This document shows positions 24,424-33,184 of a stretch of 64,000 bases of DNA, piece after piece. Below the pieces are notes generated by a model. The model did not search any database and was not told the DNA's origin. It worked only from the letters and a program-made list of their open reading frames with translations. Location: positions 124,001 through 188,000 of the forward strand of contig NZ_PVNG01000011.1 in assembly GCF_003001935.1 (NCBI RefSeq), written 5' to 3'. The first letter of the stretch is position 1. The number at the start of each line of letters is the position of its first letter. The position numbers and the translations under genes are program-made. The DNA is from Nonomuraea fuscirosea. Its GTDB lineage: Bacteria > Actinomycetota > Actinomycetes > Streptosporangiales > Streptosporangiaceae.

Positions 24424-26235
24424 ATGCGGCAGGGCATGGCAGACCTTCCCTTCCACGACAGAGGCGACTTCGAGGACGCCGACCGCGGCTTCCTCGCCAA
24501 GCTCAGCCCCGCGGTGATCAAAACGGTGGACGGCCGGGTCGTCTGGGACAACGACTCCTACGACTTCCTCCAGGAGGACTGCCCAGGCACGGCGCATCCC
24601 AGCCTCTGGCGGCACGGCCGGCTCTGCGCGAAACAGGGCCTGTACGAGGTCACCGAGGGCGTCTACCAGGTACGCGGCCTGGATCTGTCCAACATGACGC
24701 TGGCCGAGGGCGACCACGGCGTCGTCGTCATCGACCCGCTCATCTCCACCGAGTGCGCCGCCGCCGCGCTCAAGCTCTACCGCGCCCACCGCGGCGACCG
24801 CCCCGTCACCGGCGTCGTCTACACCCACGCCCACGCCGACCACTACGGCGGCGTGCGCGGCGTCACCTCCGGCGGCGTGCCGATCCTGGCCCCCGCCGGC
24901 TTCATGCGGCACGCGGTGACCGAGAACGTCTACGCCGGCCCCGCCATGACCCGCCGCGCCGCGTACATGTACGGCCCCGCCCTGCCCCGCTCCCCTGATG
25001 GCCAGATCGGCGCGGGCCAGGGCCTGACCGCCTCGACCGGCACCATGTCGCTCATCCCGCCCACGGTCGAGATCGCGCGTACCGGACAGGAGGAGACGAT
25101 CGACGGCGTCAGGATGATCTTCCAGCTCACGCCGGGCGCCGAGGCGCCGGCGGAGATGAACTTCCTGCTCCCCGGCCGCCGCGCCCTCTGCCTGGCCGAG
25201 AACGCCACCCACAACCAGCACAACGTCCTGCCCCTGCGCGGCGCCGCCACCCGCGACGCGCGGGCCTGGGCGCGCTACCTGGGCGAGGCCCTGTCCATGT
25301 TCGCCGGTCTGGCCGACGTGGCCTTCGCCTCCCACCACTGGCCCACCTGGGGCGCCGAGCGCATCGAACGCTTCCTGTCCCAGCAGCGCGACATGTACGC
25401 CTACCTGCACGACCAGACCCTGCGCCTGCTCAACAAGGGCCTGACGGCGGCCGAGATCGCCGAGACCGTACGGATGCCGCCCGAACTGGAGCAGGTCTGG
25501 CACACCCACGGCTACTCCGGCTCGGTCAGCCACAACGTCAAGGCCATCTACCAGCGCTACCTGGGCTGGTTCGACGGCAATCCCGCGCATCTGTGGGAGC
25601 ACCCGCCGCGGGAGAGCGCGATCCGCTACGTCGAGTGCATGGGAGGCGGCGCGGCCGTGGTCGCCTACGCCAGGCGCTACATCGACGAGAACGACCTGCG
25701 CTTCGCCGCCCAGCTGCTCAACCACGCGGTCTTCGCCGACGAGGGCAACAAGGAGGCCAGGGACCTGCTGGCCGAGGTCTACACCCGGCTCGGCCACGGC
25801 GCCGAGAACGCGACCTGGCGCAACTTCTACCTCATGGGCGCCCTGGAGCTGTCCGACGGCATCGCGCCCGCCCTCATGGAGACTGCCTCGGCCGACTTCT
25901 TCCACGCCCTGACCGTGGAGCAGATCTTCGACTCGATCGCCATCCGGGTGGACGGCCCGAGGGCCTGGCACGAGCGGCTGAACATCGACTGGCACCTGAT
26001 CGACCTGGGGGAGCGGCATCGTACGACGCTGTCCAACGGCGTGCTCATCCAGCAGTTCGACCCGCCGGGCGAGAGCGCGGAGCTGACCCTGCGGCTGACC
26101 AAGGCCCAGCTCGTCGGCCTGCTGTCGGGCAAGGGGGTGGAGGGCATCGAACGCGAGGGGGACACGACGGTGCTGCAGCGGCTGGTGGCCGTACTGGACC
26201 GGCCGGTGCCCGACTTCGCCATCGTGACGGCCTGA
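24424..26235 (+). CDS. SdsA-type alkyl/aryl sulfatase (metallo-beta-lactamase fold)
   Basis: About 603 residues, a class III zinc alkylsulfatase that releases sulfate from alkyl sulfates such as SDS. The metallo-beta-lactamase motif THAHADHYGGVRG (~residue 140) binds two zinc ions. NATHNQHNVLPLRGAATRDA and FASHHWPTWG supply further ligands. A central alpha-helical dimerisation region (AIYQRYLGWFDGNPAHLWEH) and a C-terminal SCP2-like domain (ISNGVLIQ-type TLSNGVLIQQFDP) complete the architecture. There is no signal peptide, unlike Pseudomonas SdsA1. The start is uncertain: ATG 24424 or 24436, or TTG 24394 just after a possible -10 (TAGATT, 24381). Confidence 0.9.
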   Translation: MRQGMADLPFHDRGDFEDADRGFLAKLSPAVIKTVDGRVVWDNDSYDFLQEDCPGTAHPSLWRHGRLCAKQGLYEVTEGVYQVRGLDLSNMTLAEGDHGVVVIDPLISTECAAAALKLYRAHRGDRPVTGVVYTHAHADHYGGVRGVTSGGVPILAPAGFMRHAVTENVYAGPAMTRRAAYMYGPALPRSPDGQIGAGQGLTASTGTMSLIPPTVEIARTGQEETIDGVRMIFQLTPGAEAPAEMNFLLPGRRALCLAENATHNQHNVLPLRGAATRDARAWARYLGEALSMFAGLADVAFASHHWPTWGAERIERFLSQQRDMYAYLHDQTLRLLNKGLTAAEIAETVRMPPELEQVWHTHGYSGSVSHNVKAIYQRYLGWFDGNPAHLWEHPPRESAIRYVECMGGGAAVVAYARRYIDENDLRFAAQLLNHAVFADEGNKEARDLLAEVYTRLGHGAENATWRNFYLMGALELSDGIAPALMETASADFFHALTVEQIFDSIAIRVDGPRAWHERLNIDWHLIDLGERHRTTLSNGVLIQQFDPPGESAELTLRLTKAQLVGLLSGKGVEGIEREGDTTVLQRLVAVLDRPVPDFAIVTA

Positions 26236-26243
26236 CCAACCCG

Positions 26244-27191
26244 TCAGGCGGCCTCGGACGCGCGCAGCGTGCGGCGGACGGCGTCGCGCAGCCAGCGGTG
26301 CGCGCCGTCCGCCGCCTGGCGGGGGTGCCAGGCCATGCCGATGGTCAGCGGCGGCAGCGGCAGCGGGATGTCGAGGAGCCGCAGCCCGGCGGCGGTGGCG
26401 TCGTGGGTGAGAGGCGATTCCGGCTCGCCGGGGAGCGCGGCGGGGACGAGGACGACGACGTCACTGCGGGCCGCCAGCGCCATCGCCGCCAGGTGACTGG
26501 GGAGGACGGCGGTGACCCGCCGGTAGAGGTTCCGCTCGGCCAGGGCGGTGTCGAGCGGGCCGGTGAACCGGCCGCGCCGGCTGACCACGACGTGTTCGGC
26601 GGCGGCGAGCCGCGCCGCGTCCAGCGGCTCACCGGCGAGGGGGTGCCCCGGGCGGACGGCGGCCGCCATCCGGAGCGTGACCAGCTCCTCGACCTGGGTC
26701 TCCGGGTCCACGTGGTCGATGGACCCGACCTCCAGGTCGATCCGGCCGTCGCGGAGGGCCGGACCGGCCTCCAGCTCCTCCGCCAGGAACCGGAACGACA
26801 GGCCCGGCGCCTCCTGCCCGGCCAAGTTCAGCAGCCCGGGGGCGAGTGCCGCACCGACCAGGTCGGCCGCCTGGAGGGTGAAGGTGGTGCGCAGGGTACT
26901 GAGGTCGGTGGCGCCGGCGGGGCTGAGCAGGGCGCCGAGGCGGCGTACCACCGCGGCGGCCTCGTCGCGCACGGCCAGGGCTCGGGGCGTGGGGACCATG
27001 GTCTGCCCGGCCCGCACCAGGAGCGGGTCCTGGAGGGTACGGCGCAGGCGGGCGAGCGTGCGGCTCATGGCGGCGGGGGAGGTGCGCAGGCGGGCCGCGG
27101 CCCGGGTGACGCTCTGCTCGGTCAGCAGGGCGTCCAGCGCGACGGCGAGATTGGCGTCGAGGGCCGACCGTGAGCTGTCCACCAGCATCAT
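26244..27191 (-). CDS. LysR-family transcriptional regulator
   Basis: A 315-residue LysR regulator. The winged HTH occupies residues ~10-70 (LAVALDALLTEQSVTRAAAR then TSPAAMSRTLARLRRTLQDP) and a periplasmic-binding-like effector domain follows. It is divergent from the NmrA-like reductase at 27299, the classical LysR target position. ATG 27191 is annotated. A longer start at 27236 has a better RBS (GGAAGG) and cannot be excluded. Confidence 0.88.
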   Translation of the reverse strand: MMLVDSSRSALDANLAVALDALLTEQSVTRAAARLRTSPAAMSRTLARLRRTLQDPLLVRAGQTMVPTPRALAVRDEAAAVVRRLGALLSPAGATDLSTLRTTFTLQAADLVGAALAPGLLNLAGQEAPGLSFRFLAEELEAGPALRDGRIDLEVGSIDHVDPETQVEELVTLRMAAAVRPGHPLAGEPLDAARLAAAEHVVVSRRGRFTGPLDTALAERNLYRRVTAVLPSHLAAMALAARSDVVVLVPAALPGEPESPLTHDATAAGLRLLDIPLPLPPLTIGMAWHPRQAADGAHRWLRDAVRRTLRASEAA

Positions 27192-27298
27192 TCCATTTCG
27201 AGCAACAATCCCTTGCTGAGCTTCCCATTGTGGCATCACCGGGACCTTCCTCAGGATGGAGGGCGTATCCGTTCCGAATTCCGACCTTCGAGGTTTTC

Positions 27299-28186
27299 AT
27301 GATCGTCATCACCGCCCCCACCGGGAACATCGGCCGTCACCTGCTCACCCGGCTCCAGGAGTCCGCCGCCGGGGAGAAGCTGCGCGTGATCGTGCGCGAC
27401 CCCGCACGGCTGCCGGACGCGGCCCGCGAACGCGTCGAGGTGGTCACCGGCTCGCACGGCGACGCCGCGGTGGTCGACCGGGCCTTCGAAGGCGCCGACG
27501 CCGTCTTCTGGCTCGTCCCGCCGGACGCCTCCCTGACCCCGGAGGACGCCTGGACCGGCTTCACCCGCCCCGCCGCGAAGGCGCTCGCCGTTCACGGGGT
27601 CGGGCACGTCGTCGGCGTCTCCGCCCTCGGCCGCGGCACCCCGATGGCCGGCCGCGCCGGACTGGTCACCGCCTCGCTGGCGATGGACGACCTCCTGGCC
27701 GGCGCCGGTGTCGCCTACCGGGCTCTGGCCTGCCCGTCCTTCTTCGAGAACCTCCTGGAGGAGGCCGCCTCGATCCGCGACGAGGGCGTCTTCACCGACG
27801 TCGTGGCCGCCGGCCGCAGGGCGCCCATGGTCGCCGTCGCCGACATCGCGGCGGTCGCGGCCGGCCTGTTGCTGGACCGCTCGTGGGCCGGCGCCGGCAC
27901 CGTCCCGGTGCTCGGGCCCCGGGATCTGTCTCCGGACGACCTGGCCCGCGTCATGACCGAGCAGCTCGGCCGTCCCGTCCGCTACGAACGCCAGTCGCTC
28001 GACGCGCTGCGCGCCGGTCTCGTCGGCCACGGCCTCGACGAGGCGTTCGTCGAGGGCATCGTCGCCATGAAACGGGCCAAGGACGAGGGCCTCGACGCCG
28101 GTGTCACCCGCACCCCGGACATCACCGGCCCGACCACCTTCGAGCAGTGGTGCGCCCAGGTGCTCAAGCCCGCCGTCCTCGGCTGA
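27299..28186 (+). CDS. NmrA-like NAD(P)-binding protein
   Basis: A 295-residue Rossmann protein with the glycine motif ITAPTGNIGRHLL (residues 3-15), RVIVRDPARLP, a GADAVFWLVPPDA segment and the C-terminal part GRPVRYERQSLDALRAGL seen in NmrA/HSCARG proteins. No YxxxK catalytic pair is clear. It is probably controlled by the divergent LysR gene. The in-frame extension to 27170 overlaps that regulator's 5' end and is rejected. Confidence 0.85.
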   Translation: MIVITAPTGNIGRHLLTRLQESAAGEKLRVIVRDPARLPDAARERVEVVTGSHGDAAVVDRAFEGADAVFWLVPPDASLTPEDAWTGFTRPAAKALAVHGVGHVVGVSALGRGTPMAGRAGLVTASLAMDDLLAGAGVAYRALACPSFFENLLEEAASIRDEGVFTDVVAAGRRAPMVAVADIAAVAAGLLLDRSWAGAGTVPVLGPRDLSPDDLARVMTEQLGRPVRYERQSLDALRAGLVGHGLDEAFVEGIVAMKRAKDEGLDAGVTRTPDITGPTTFEQWCAQVLKPAVLG

Positions 28187-28227
28187 GGTCTGTCGCCGCC
28201 GGCTCGCGCCTGCCGGGTATGTGGCGC

Positions 28228-28749
28228 TCAGGACTCTTGGGGGCGCTCAGGAGGGGTGCTCATCGCCTCGCAGGCGAGCGCGAGCAGCGTCACCACGAGC
28301 GCCGCGACGCCGGGACCGACCAGGAGCGGCACGGTCAGCTCGCCCGCGTGCCAGGCCGCCGCCAGGATCGCGGACGAGGTCAGCACGGTCACGCCGAACA
28401 TGGCGGCCCACAGCGGCAGCACCCGCAGGTAGGCGAACAGCAGCGGGAACGCCAGCCACACGAACGGCGCCGCCGCCACGGCCAGCACGGCCCACCCGGC
28501 GGTCACCAGCCCCAGCCACACATGCGCGAGCCGCACCTGCCCGGTGCCCTCACCGCGCCGGAAGGCGGGCACGGCGACCGTCTGGCGCCGGAACGCGGGC
28601 GCGGCGGCGTACACGAGGGCGAGCAGTGCGCCTCCGGCCGCCACCTCCGCGCGATCCTCGCGCAGCATGGTGATCACGGCCATCGCCAGCAGCCCGCAGG
28701 CGGTGACGTGCACCGCCCACCTCAGCAGTCGCAACGGAACGTCCATCAT
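28228..28749 (-). CDS. Multi-helix membrane protein resembling a sensor-kinase membrane module
   Basis: A 173-residue protein with five hydrophobic helices and little else. The layout (WAVHVTACGLLAMAVITML, AYAAAPAFRR-type loop, VWLGLVTAGWAVLAVAAAPF, paired helices) resembles the N-terminal membrane module of some NarL-type actinobacterial histidine kinases, yet it stops after the last helix (ACEAMSTPPERPQES) with no kinase domain. Either a stand-alone membrane protein or the remnant of a truncated kinase. ATG 28746 is an equal start. Confidence 0.6.
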   Translation of the reverse strand: MMDVPLRLLRWAVHVTACGLLAMAVITMLREDRAEVAAGGALLALVYAAAPAFRRQTVAVPAFRRGEGTGQVRLAHVWLGLVTAGWAVLAVAAAPFVWLAFPLLFAYLRVLPLWAAMFGVTVLTSSAILAAAWHAGELTVPLLVGPGVAALVVTLLALACEAMSTPPERPQES

Positions 28750-28772
28750 CGATCACCAAGCGTAGTGGACGT

Positions 28773-30191
28773 TCAGGCGCGCGCGTCCTCCCGGCGGCGG
28801 CCGCCGACGGCGGTGATCGCGAAGTAGAGCAGCCCGGCCAGCACGAGCGCGATCACCACGCCGATGTTCGCGCTGCCGAACGTGCCGCCCTTCAACTCCT
28901 CGCTCATCAGGAAGCCGACCACCCTGGCGATGTACGGGTCGGCCGAGACGATGAGCCCCAGCCCCACGATCGACGCCACCACCAGCGACACCAGCCCCGC
29001 GCCGTTGAGCGCCGGCGCGCCCTGCCGCAGCAGCCGCTCGTCGTACGACGCGCCGCCCGCCCGCAGCCGCCACATGTCCACCAGGAAGATCGCTACCCAG
29101 GCCGCCATCACCACGCCCGCGATGGCGAGGAACGCCTGGAAGGTGGCCAGGAAGCTGGTGGAGACGAACAGCAGGTAGTAGCCGCCCAGCACCATCAGCA
29201 CCCCGTCGATCAGCACCGCGTAGTGCCGCCTGACGGGCACGCCCAGGGCCAGCATCGACAGCCCGGACGAGTAGATGTCCATGATCGCCCCGGCCAGGAA
29301 CCCGCCGATGGCGGTCAGCAGGTACGGGAGCAGGAACCAGGTGGGCAACGCCTCGGCCAGCGCCGCCACCGGGTTGGCGCCCGCCGCCTCGGCCAGCTTC
29401 GGATCGCCCCCGGCCAGCAGCACGCCGAACACGAGCAGCACCATCGGCGGCAGCGCGCCCCCGAGCATCGTCCACAGGGCCACCGAGCGCGGCCTGGAGT
29501 TCGCGGGCAGGTAACGCGAGTAGTCGGCGCCGCAGTTGACCCAGCCCAGGCCGAGCAGGGTCATGGCGAAGATCACCCCGCCCACCCAGCCGCCGGGCCC
29601 GGCCGTGGTCTCCAGCGAGCCGCCCAGCCTGGGCGCCATCAGGGCCATGTAGACGACCGTGAGCACGACGAACACGTACGTCAGACAACGCTGGACCACC
29701 ATGATCATCGCGTGGCCGTACACGCCGACGGCGATCACGACCAGGGCCGCGACCGCGAAGCACACGGCGGTGGTCGTGGTGGCCGGGATGCCGGGCGCGA
29801 GCCGCCGCAGGATCTCCGCGCCGCTCTGCGCCGCGAGGGTGACCAGCACGATCTCCCAGCCGACGTTGGAGATGTAGGAGAACAAGGTGGGCAGCTTGTT
29901 GCCGTGGTAGCCGAACGGCGCCCGTCCCAGCGTCATCGTCGGCACGCCCGAGCGGGCGCCGCCGATGGCCACCAGGCCGACCAGCAGGAACGACAGCGCG
30001 TACCCGATCGCGCCGGTGACGATCGCGGGCACCACGCCGAGTTGCAGGCCGACGATGTAGACGCCGAAGGCCACGCCGAACAGCGACAGGTTGGAGCCCG
30101 CCCAGGGCCAGAACAGGTCTCTCGGCCGGCCTCGCCGCTCCCCCTCGGGGACCGCGTTGATGCCGTTCTGCTCGACCGCCATCGTTCCCAT
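28773..30191 (-). CDS. NCS1-family purine/cytosine permease
   Basis: A 472-residue transporter with about 12 helices belonging to the purine-cytosine permease-like branch of nucleobase:cation symporter 1. Signatures are LFWPWAGSNLSLFGVAFG at helix 1, GVPTMTLGRAPFGYHGNKLP between helices 2 and 3, LGWVNCGADYSRYLPANSRP in the helix 5-6 region and FLAGAIMDIYSSGLSML. Substrate is a nucleobase, hydantoin or related compound. Two close ATGs (MGTMAVEQ) are available. It stands alone between a membrane protein and a repeat-filled intergenic region. Confidence 0.9.
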   Translation of the reverse strand: MGTMAVEQNGINAVPEGERRGRPRDLFWPWAGSNLSLFGVAFGVYIVGLQLGVVPAIVTGAIGYALSFLLVGLVAIGGARSGVPTMTLGRAPFGYHGNKLPTLFSYISNVGWEIVLVTLAAQSGAEILRRLAPGIPATTTTAVCFAVAALVVIAVGVYGHAMIMVVQRCLTYVFVVLTVVYMALMAPRLGGSLETTAGPGGWVGGVIFAMTLLGLGWVNCGADYSRYLPANSRPRSVALWTMLGGALPPMVLLVFGVLLAGGDPKLAEAAGANPVAALAEALPTWFLLPYLLTAIGGFLAGAIMDIYSSGLSMLALGVPVRRHYAVLIDGVLMVLGGYYLLFVSTSFLATFQAFLAIAGVVMAAWVAIFLVDMWRLRAGGASYDERLLRQGAPALNGAGLVSLVVASIVGLGLIVSADPYIARVVGFLMSEELKGGTFGSANIGVVIALVLAGLLYFAITAVGGRRREDARA

Positions 30192-30520
30192 GATCGGACG
30201 TTACCCGCGGGCGGGGGCTGCGGGCAAAGAAATCATCGCTCAAAGATATTTCCGGATTTGTCGGGAATTATGAGCACGAAGGCAAGCACAGGGGCAGGCG
30301 CAAAGGGCAGACGCAGCGGGCAAGCACAGGGGGCGAGCACAGAGGGCAGGCGCAAGCGCGAGGGGCGCCGGAGAGGCACCCGAGGGGCTTGCCCGCGGGT
30401 GGCCGCCGGGGACGGGCACCTGACGGGGTGCCTGCGGGAGCCGCCGGAGACGGGCGTCTGGGAGGCACCCTTGAGAGGGCGCCTGAGGGGTGCCTTGAGG
30501 GGCGCCTAAGGGGGTGATTC
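30192..30520. repeat. Intergenic degenerate GC-rich repeats upstream of the DHA2 exporter
   Basis: From about 30270 the 329-bp gap is filled with short diverged repeats. 30275-30365 repeats units like GGCAAGCACAGGGG and GGCAGGCGCAAG, and 30445-30515 repeats GGGGTGCCT/GGCGCCTGAG units up to the exporter start. An 80-codon frame (30270-30509, Arg/Gly/Ser-rich) runs through it but looks like repeat translation, not a gene. 30192-30269 is AT-richer and probably carries the permease promoter. Confidence 0.6.
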
Positions 30521-31936
30521 GTGGCGGCGCCGGATCCGCGACGGCGCGCGTTGGCCGTCTGCCTCGTGGCCGCGTTCATGACGGGGCTCGACGTGAGCAT
30601 CGTCAACGTCGCGCTGCCGTCGATCCGCGACGGGCTGCACGCCTCGGACGACGGACTGCAGTGGACGGTGTCCGGGTACGCGCTCACGTTCGGCCTCCTG
30701 CTGGTCCCGGCCGGACGGCTGGGCGACGCCAGGAGCCGCCGGACGATCTTCATGTGGGGCGTGGTGCTCTTCACCCTCTCCAGCGCCGCCTGCGGCCTGG
30801 CCGGCAGCATGAACGTGCTGATCGTCTCGCGGCTGATCCAGGGCCTGGCGGCCGGGATGATGAACCCGCAGGTCTCCGGCATGATCCAGCAGATGTTCCA
30901 GGGGTACGAGCGGGGCCGCGCCTTCGGCGCCCTCGGCGCCACCATCGGCGTGGCCACCGCCGCCGGACCGCTGATCGGCGGCGCGCTGGTGACCGCCTTC
31001 GGCGCCGCTCACGGATGGCGGTGGGTGTTCCTGGTGAACCTGCCGATCGGGCTCATGCTGCTGCCGCTGGCCTGGAAGCTGCTCCCGAGGCAGCGGCAGG
31101 TGCACCGGCGGCCGGAGAGCATGGACCCGGTGGGCGTGCTGCTGCTCGGGATCGGCGTGGCGGGGCTGCTGCTGCCGTTCATCCAGCGGCACCAGTGGGA
31201 GGGCGAGGCCAAGTGGCTGCTCGTGCCGGCCGCGCTGGTGGTGCTGGCCGGATTCGTGACCTGGGAACGGTTCTACCGGCGCGAGCCACTGATCACCCTG
31301 GCGCTCTTCCGCAAGCGCTCCTACAGCCTGGGCTCGGCCATCGCGCTGTTCTACTTCGCCGGCTTCACCGGCATCTTCTTCATCTTCACGCTGTACCTGC
31401 AGAGCGGGCACGGCTACAGCCCGCTGCTGGCCGGGCTGGCGATCACTCCGTTCGCGCTCGGCTCGGCCTCGGCGGCCGTGGTCGGCGGCCATCTGGTGGG
31501 GCGGCTGGGGCGGCGGCTGGTGGCCATCGGGCTGTCCATGGTGATCGCCGGGCTGCTCGCCACGATGGCGGCCACCGCGCTGGTGCCAGGACAGGCGACG
31601 GGGCTGGCGACCGCGCTGCCCCTGCTGCTCGCGGGCACGGGCAGCGGCCTGGTCATCTCGCCCAACCAGGCCATCACGCTGTCGGAGGTGCCGCCGGAGG
31701 GCGGCGGCAGCGCGGCGGGGGTGCTGCAGACCGGGCAGCGCCTCGGGTCGGCGATCGGGATCGCGGCGGCGGGCACGACGTTCTTCGGCTCGCTGGGGCA
31801 GGGCTGGGCGACGGCGTTCAGGCACGGGCTCCTCGTGGTGGTGCTCGCGGTCGCCATCGCCCTGTCCGCCGCCCTCTACGACCTCCTCCACACCTCCCGC
31901 TCACCCCGTAAGACCACCCACCCCTCACCCTCGTGA
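30521..31936 (+). CDS. DHA2-family (EmrB/QacA-like, 14-TMS) MFS drug exporter
   Basis: A 471-residue proton-driven efflux pump with 14 hydrophobic helices. Motif D1 is FMTGLDVSIVNVALPSIRDG, motif A LGDARSRRTIF, and motif C in helix 5 is GATIGVATAAGPLIGG, all typical of DHA2 members such as QacA and EmrB. Substrates are usually toxic lipophilic cations or antibiotics. GTG at 30521 follows an AGGGGGTG RBS. The stop codon (31936) lies in the first of several degenerate direct repeats, each of which contains another TGA. Confidence 0.9.
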   Translation: MAAPDPRRRALAVCLVAAFMTGLDVSIVNVALPSIRDGLHASDDGLQWTVSGYALTFGLLLVPAGRLGDARSRRTIFMWGVVLFTLSSAACGLAGSMNVLIVSRLIQGLAAGMMNPQVSGMIQQMFQGYERGRAFGALGATIGVATAAGPLIGGALVTAFGAAHGWRWVFLVNLPIGLMLLPLAWKLLPRQRQVHRRPESMDPVGVLLLGIGVAGLLLPFIQRHQWEGEAKWLLVPAALVVLAGFVTWERFYRREPLITLALFRKRSYSLGSAIALFYFAGFTGIFFIFTLYLQSGHGYSPLLAGLAITPFALGSASAAVVGGHLVGRLGRRLVAIGLSMVIAGLLATMAATALVPGQATGLATALPLLLAGTGSGLVISPNQAITLSEVPPEGGGSAAGVLQTGQRLGSAIGIAAAGTTFFGSLGQGWATAFRHGLLVVVLAVAIALSAALYDLLHTSRSPRKTTHPSPS

Positions 31937-31995
31937 AGTCAGCCTCCGCTCACCCTCGTGAAGCCTCCTCACCTGCGTGACGCCATCTCCGGCCC
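31922..31995 (+). repeat. Short direct repeats over the exporter stop codon
   Basis: CTCACCCTCGTGAAG occurs at 31924-31938 and again at 31950-31964, followed by the diverged CTCACCTGCGTGACG (31968-31982). Each copy carries TGA in the same context as the native stop. Confidence 0.75.
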
Positions 31996-32018
31996 AGCCT
32001 CTTGAAGCCGTTGCCCGT

Positions 32019-32999
32019 TCACTCGCCGAGCAGCTTGGCCTCCACTGCCGGGTCGAGGCCCACGGCTGGGCGGTCGGGACGCATGGGGGCCCTGCCGCCG
32101 ATGCTCCGCAGCCAGGCCCAGGTGTCGGCGACGGTCTCCTCGACCGGCCGGATCTCCAGCCCGGCCGCGACCGCCTTGCCGACGTCGCCGCCGTACATGA
32201 AGGCGGAGTCCTCGCCCGTCAGCCAGATCGGCAGCTCGGTCCACGGCCGCACCCCGGCCGCCAGCAGCCGCTCGCCCTCGACCCAGCGCAGCTCGGCTCC
32301 CGCCCCGGTCACCCGCGCGCAGATCTCCAGCAGCTCCCGCATCGTGGTGAACCCCGGCTGGCTCACCACGTTGAACGCCCCGCCGACGCCCCGTTCGGCC
32401 GCCCGCAGGCACCAGGCGGCCAGGTCACGGGCGTCGATGTACTGCAGCCCCGCCTCCGCAGGGCCGGGCGCGAGCACCGGCCCGCCCCTGGCCATCCGGC
32501 TCAGCCACCACGGCAGCCGCCCGACGTTCTCATAGGGCCCGAGGATCAGCCCCGCCCTGGCCAGCAGCGCCCGATCGCCGAAGGCGGCCACGGCCCCCAG
32601 CTCGGCGCCCGCCTTGTTGCGCGCGTAGTCGCCGTCACCGTCGCCGGCCGAGGCGGCCACCACGGGCGCGCTCTCGTCCGCCCCGAACGGCACCGGATCG
32701 GCGTAGACCGACCGGCTGGAGACGTAGACGTATCGGCCGGCCCGCTCGGCCAGCAGCGCGGCCGCGTCCCTGACCGCGACGGGCGCCCACGACCAGGTGT
32801 CGACCACGACGTCCCACTCGCCGCGCTCCAGCGCCGCCAGACCGCCGGGAGCCGACCGGTCGCCGCGCAGCGCCCTCACTCCCGCGGGCGGGGTTTGGCT
32901 GCCCCGATTGAAGACCGTCACCTCCCATCCCATGGCCAGCGCCTCGTCCACGACCGCCCGGCCGACGAACTCCGTACCACCCAGCACCAGAACCCTCAT
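32019..32999 (-). CDS. NAD-dependent epimerase/dehydratase-family reductase
   Basis: A 326-residue extended-SDR protein. The cofactor motif is LVLGGTEFVGRAV (residues 3-15), VFNRG follows strand 2, and a DYARNKAGAE tyrosine/lysine pair sits near 155. The middle part (AGLILGPYENVGRLPWWLSR) and Trp-rich end are like actinobacterial 'SDR family/reductase' proteins related to CSP41-type epimerases. Substrate unknown. ATG 32999 has GGTGGAGG upstream. Confidence 0.85.
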   Translation of the reverse strand: MRVLVLGGTEFVGRAVVDEALAMGWEVTVFNRGSQTPPAGVRALRGDRSAPGGLAALERGEWDVVVDTWSWAPVAVRDAAALLAERAGRYVYVSSRSVYADPVPFGADESAPVVAASAGDGDGDYARNKAGAELGAVAAFGDRALLARAGLILGPYENVGRLPWWLSRMARGGPVLAPGPAEAGLQYIDARDLAAWCLRAAERGVGGAFNVVSQPGFTTMRELLEICARVTGAGAELRWVEGERLLAAGVRPWTELPIWLTGEDSAFMYGGDVGKAVAAGLEIRPVEETVADTWAWLRSIGGRAPMRPDRPAVGLDPAVEAKLLGE

Positions 33000-33184
33000 G
33001 GCCTCCACCCTGCCCGCCGCGACCCGAGGGCGGAACCCGTGCACGCCGTCAGCGGAATCGCCCGGAGCGGAATGTACGGAGAGTAGCCGCCATTCGCTCA
33101 GCCTCCGGCGAAAGTCCATGTTGTGAAGCCCTGCGGCGGGTAAATGTGACACACAGTGATGCTGCACGGAGGGTGGGATGGGGT

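Noticed and set aside
30270-30509. 80-codon Arg/Gly-rich frame before the exporter
   Set aside because: Composition follows the underlying repeats, the RBS is weak and there are no homologous motifs.
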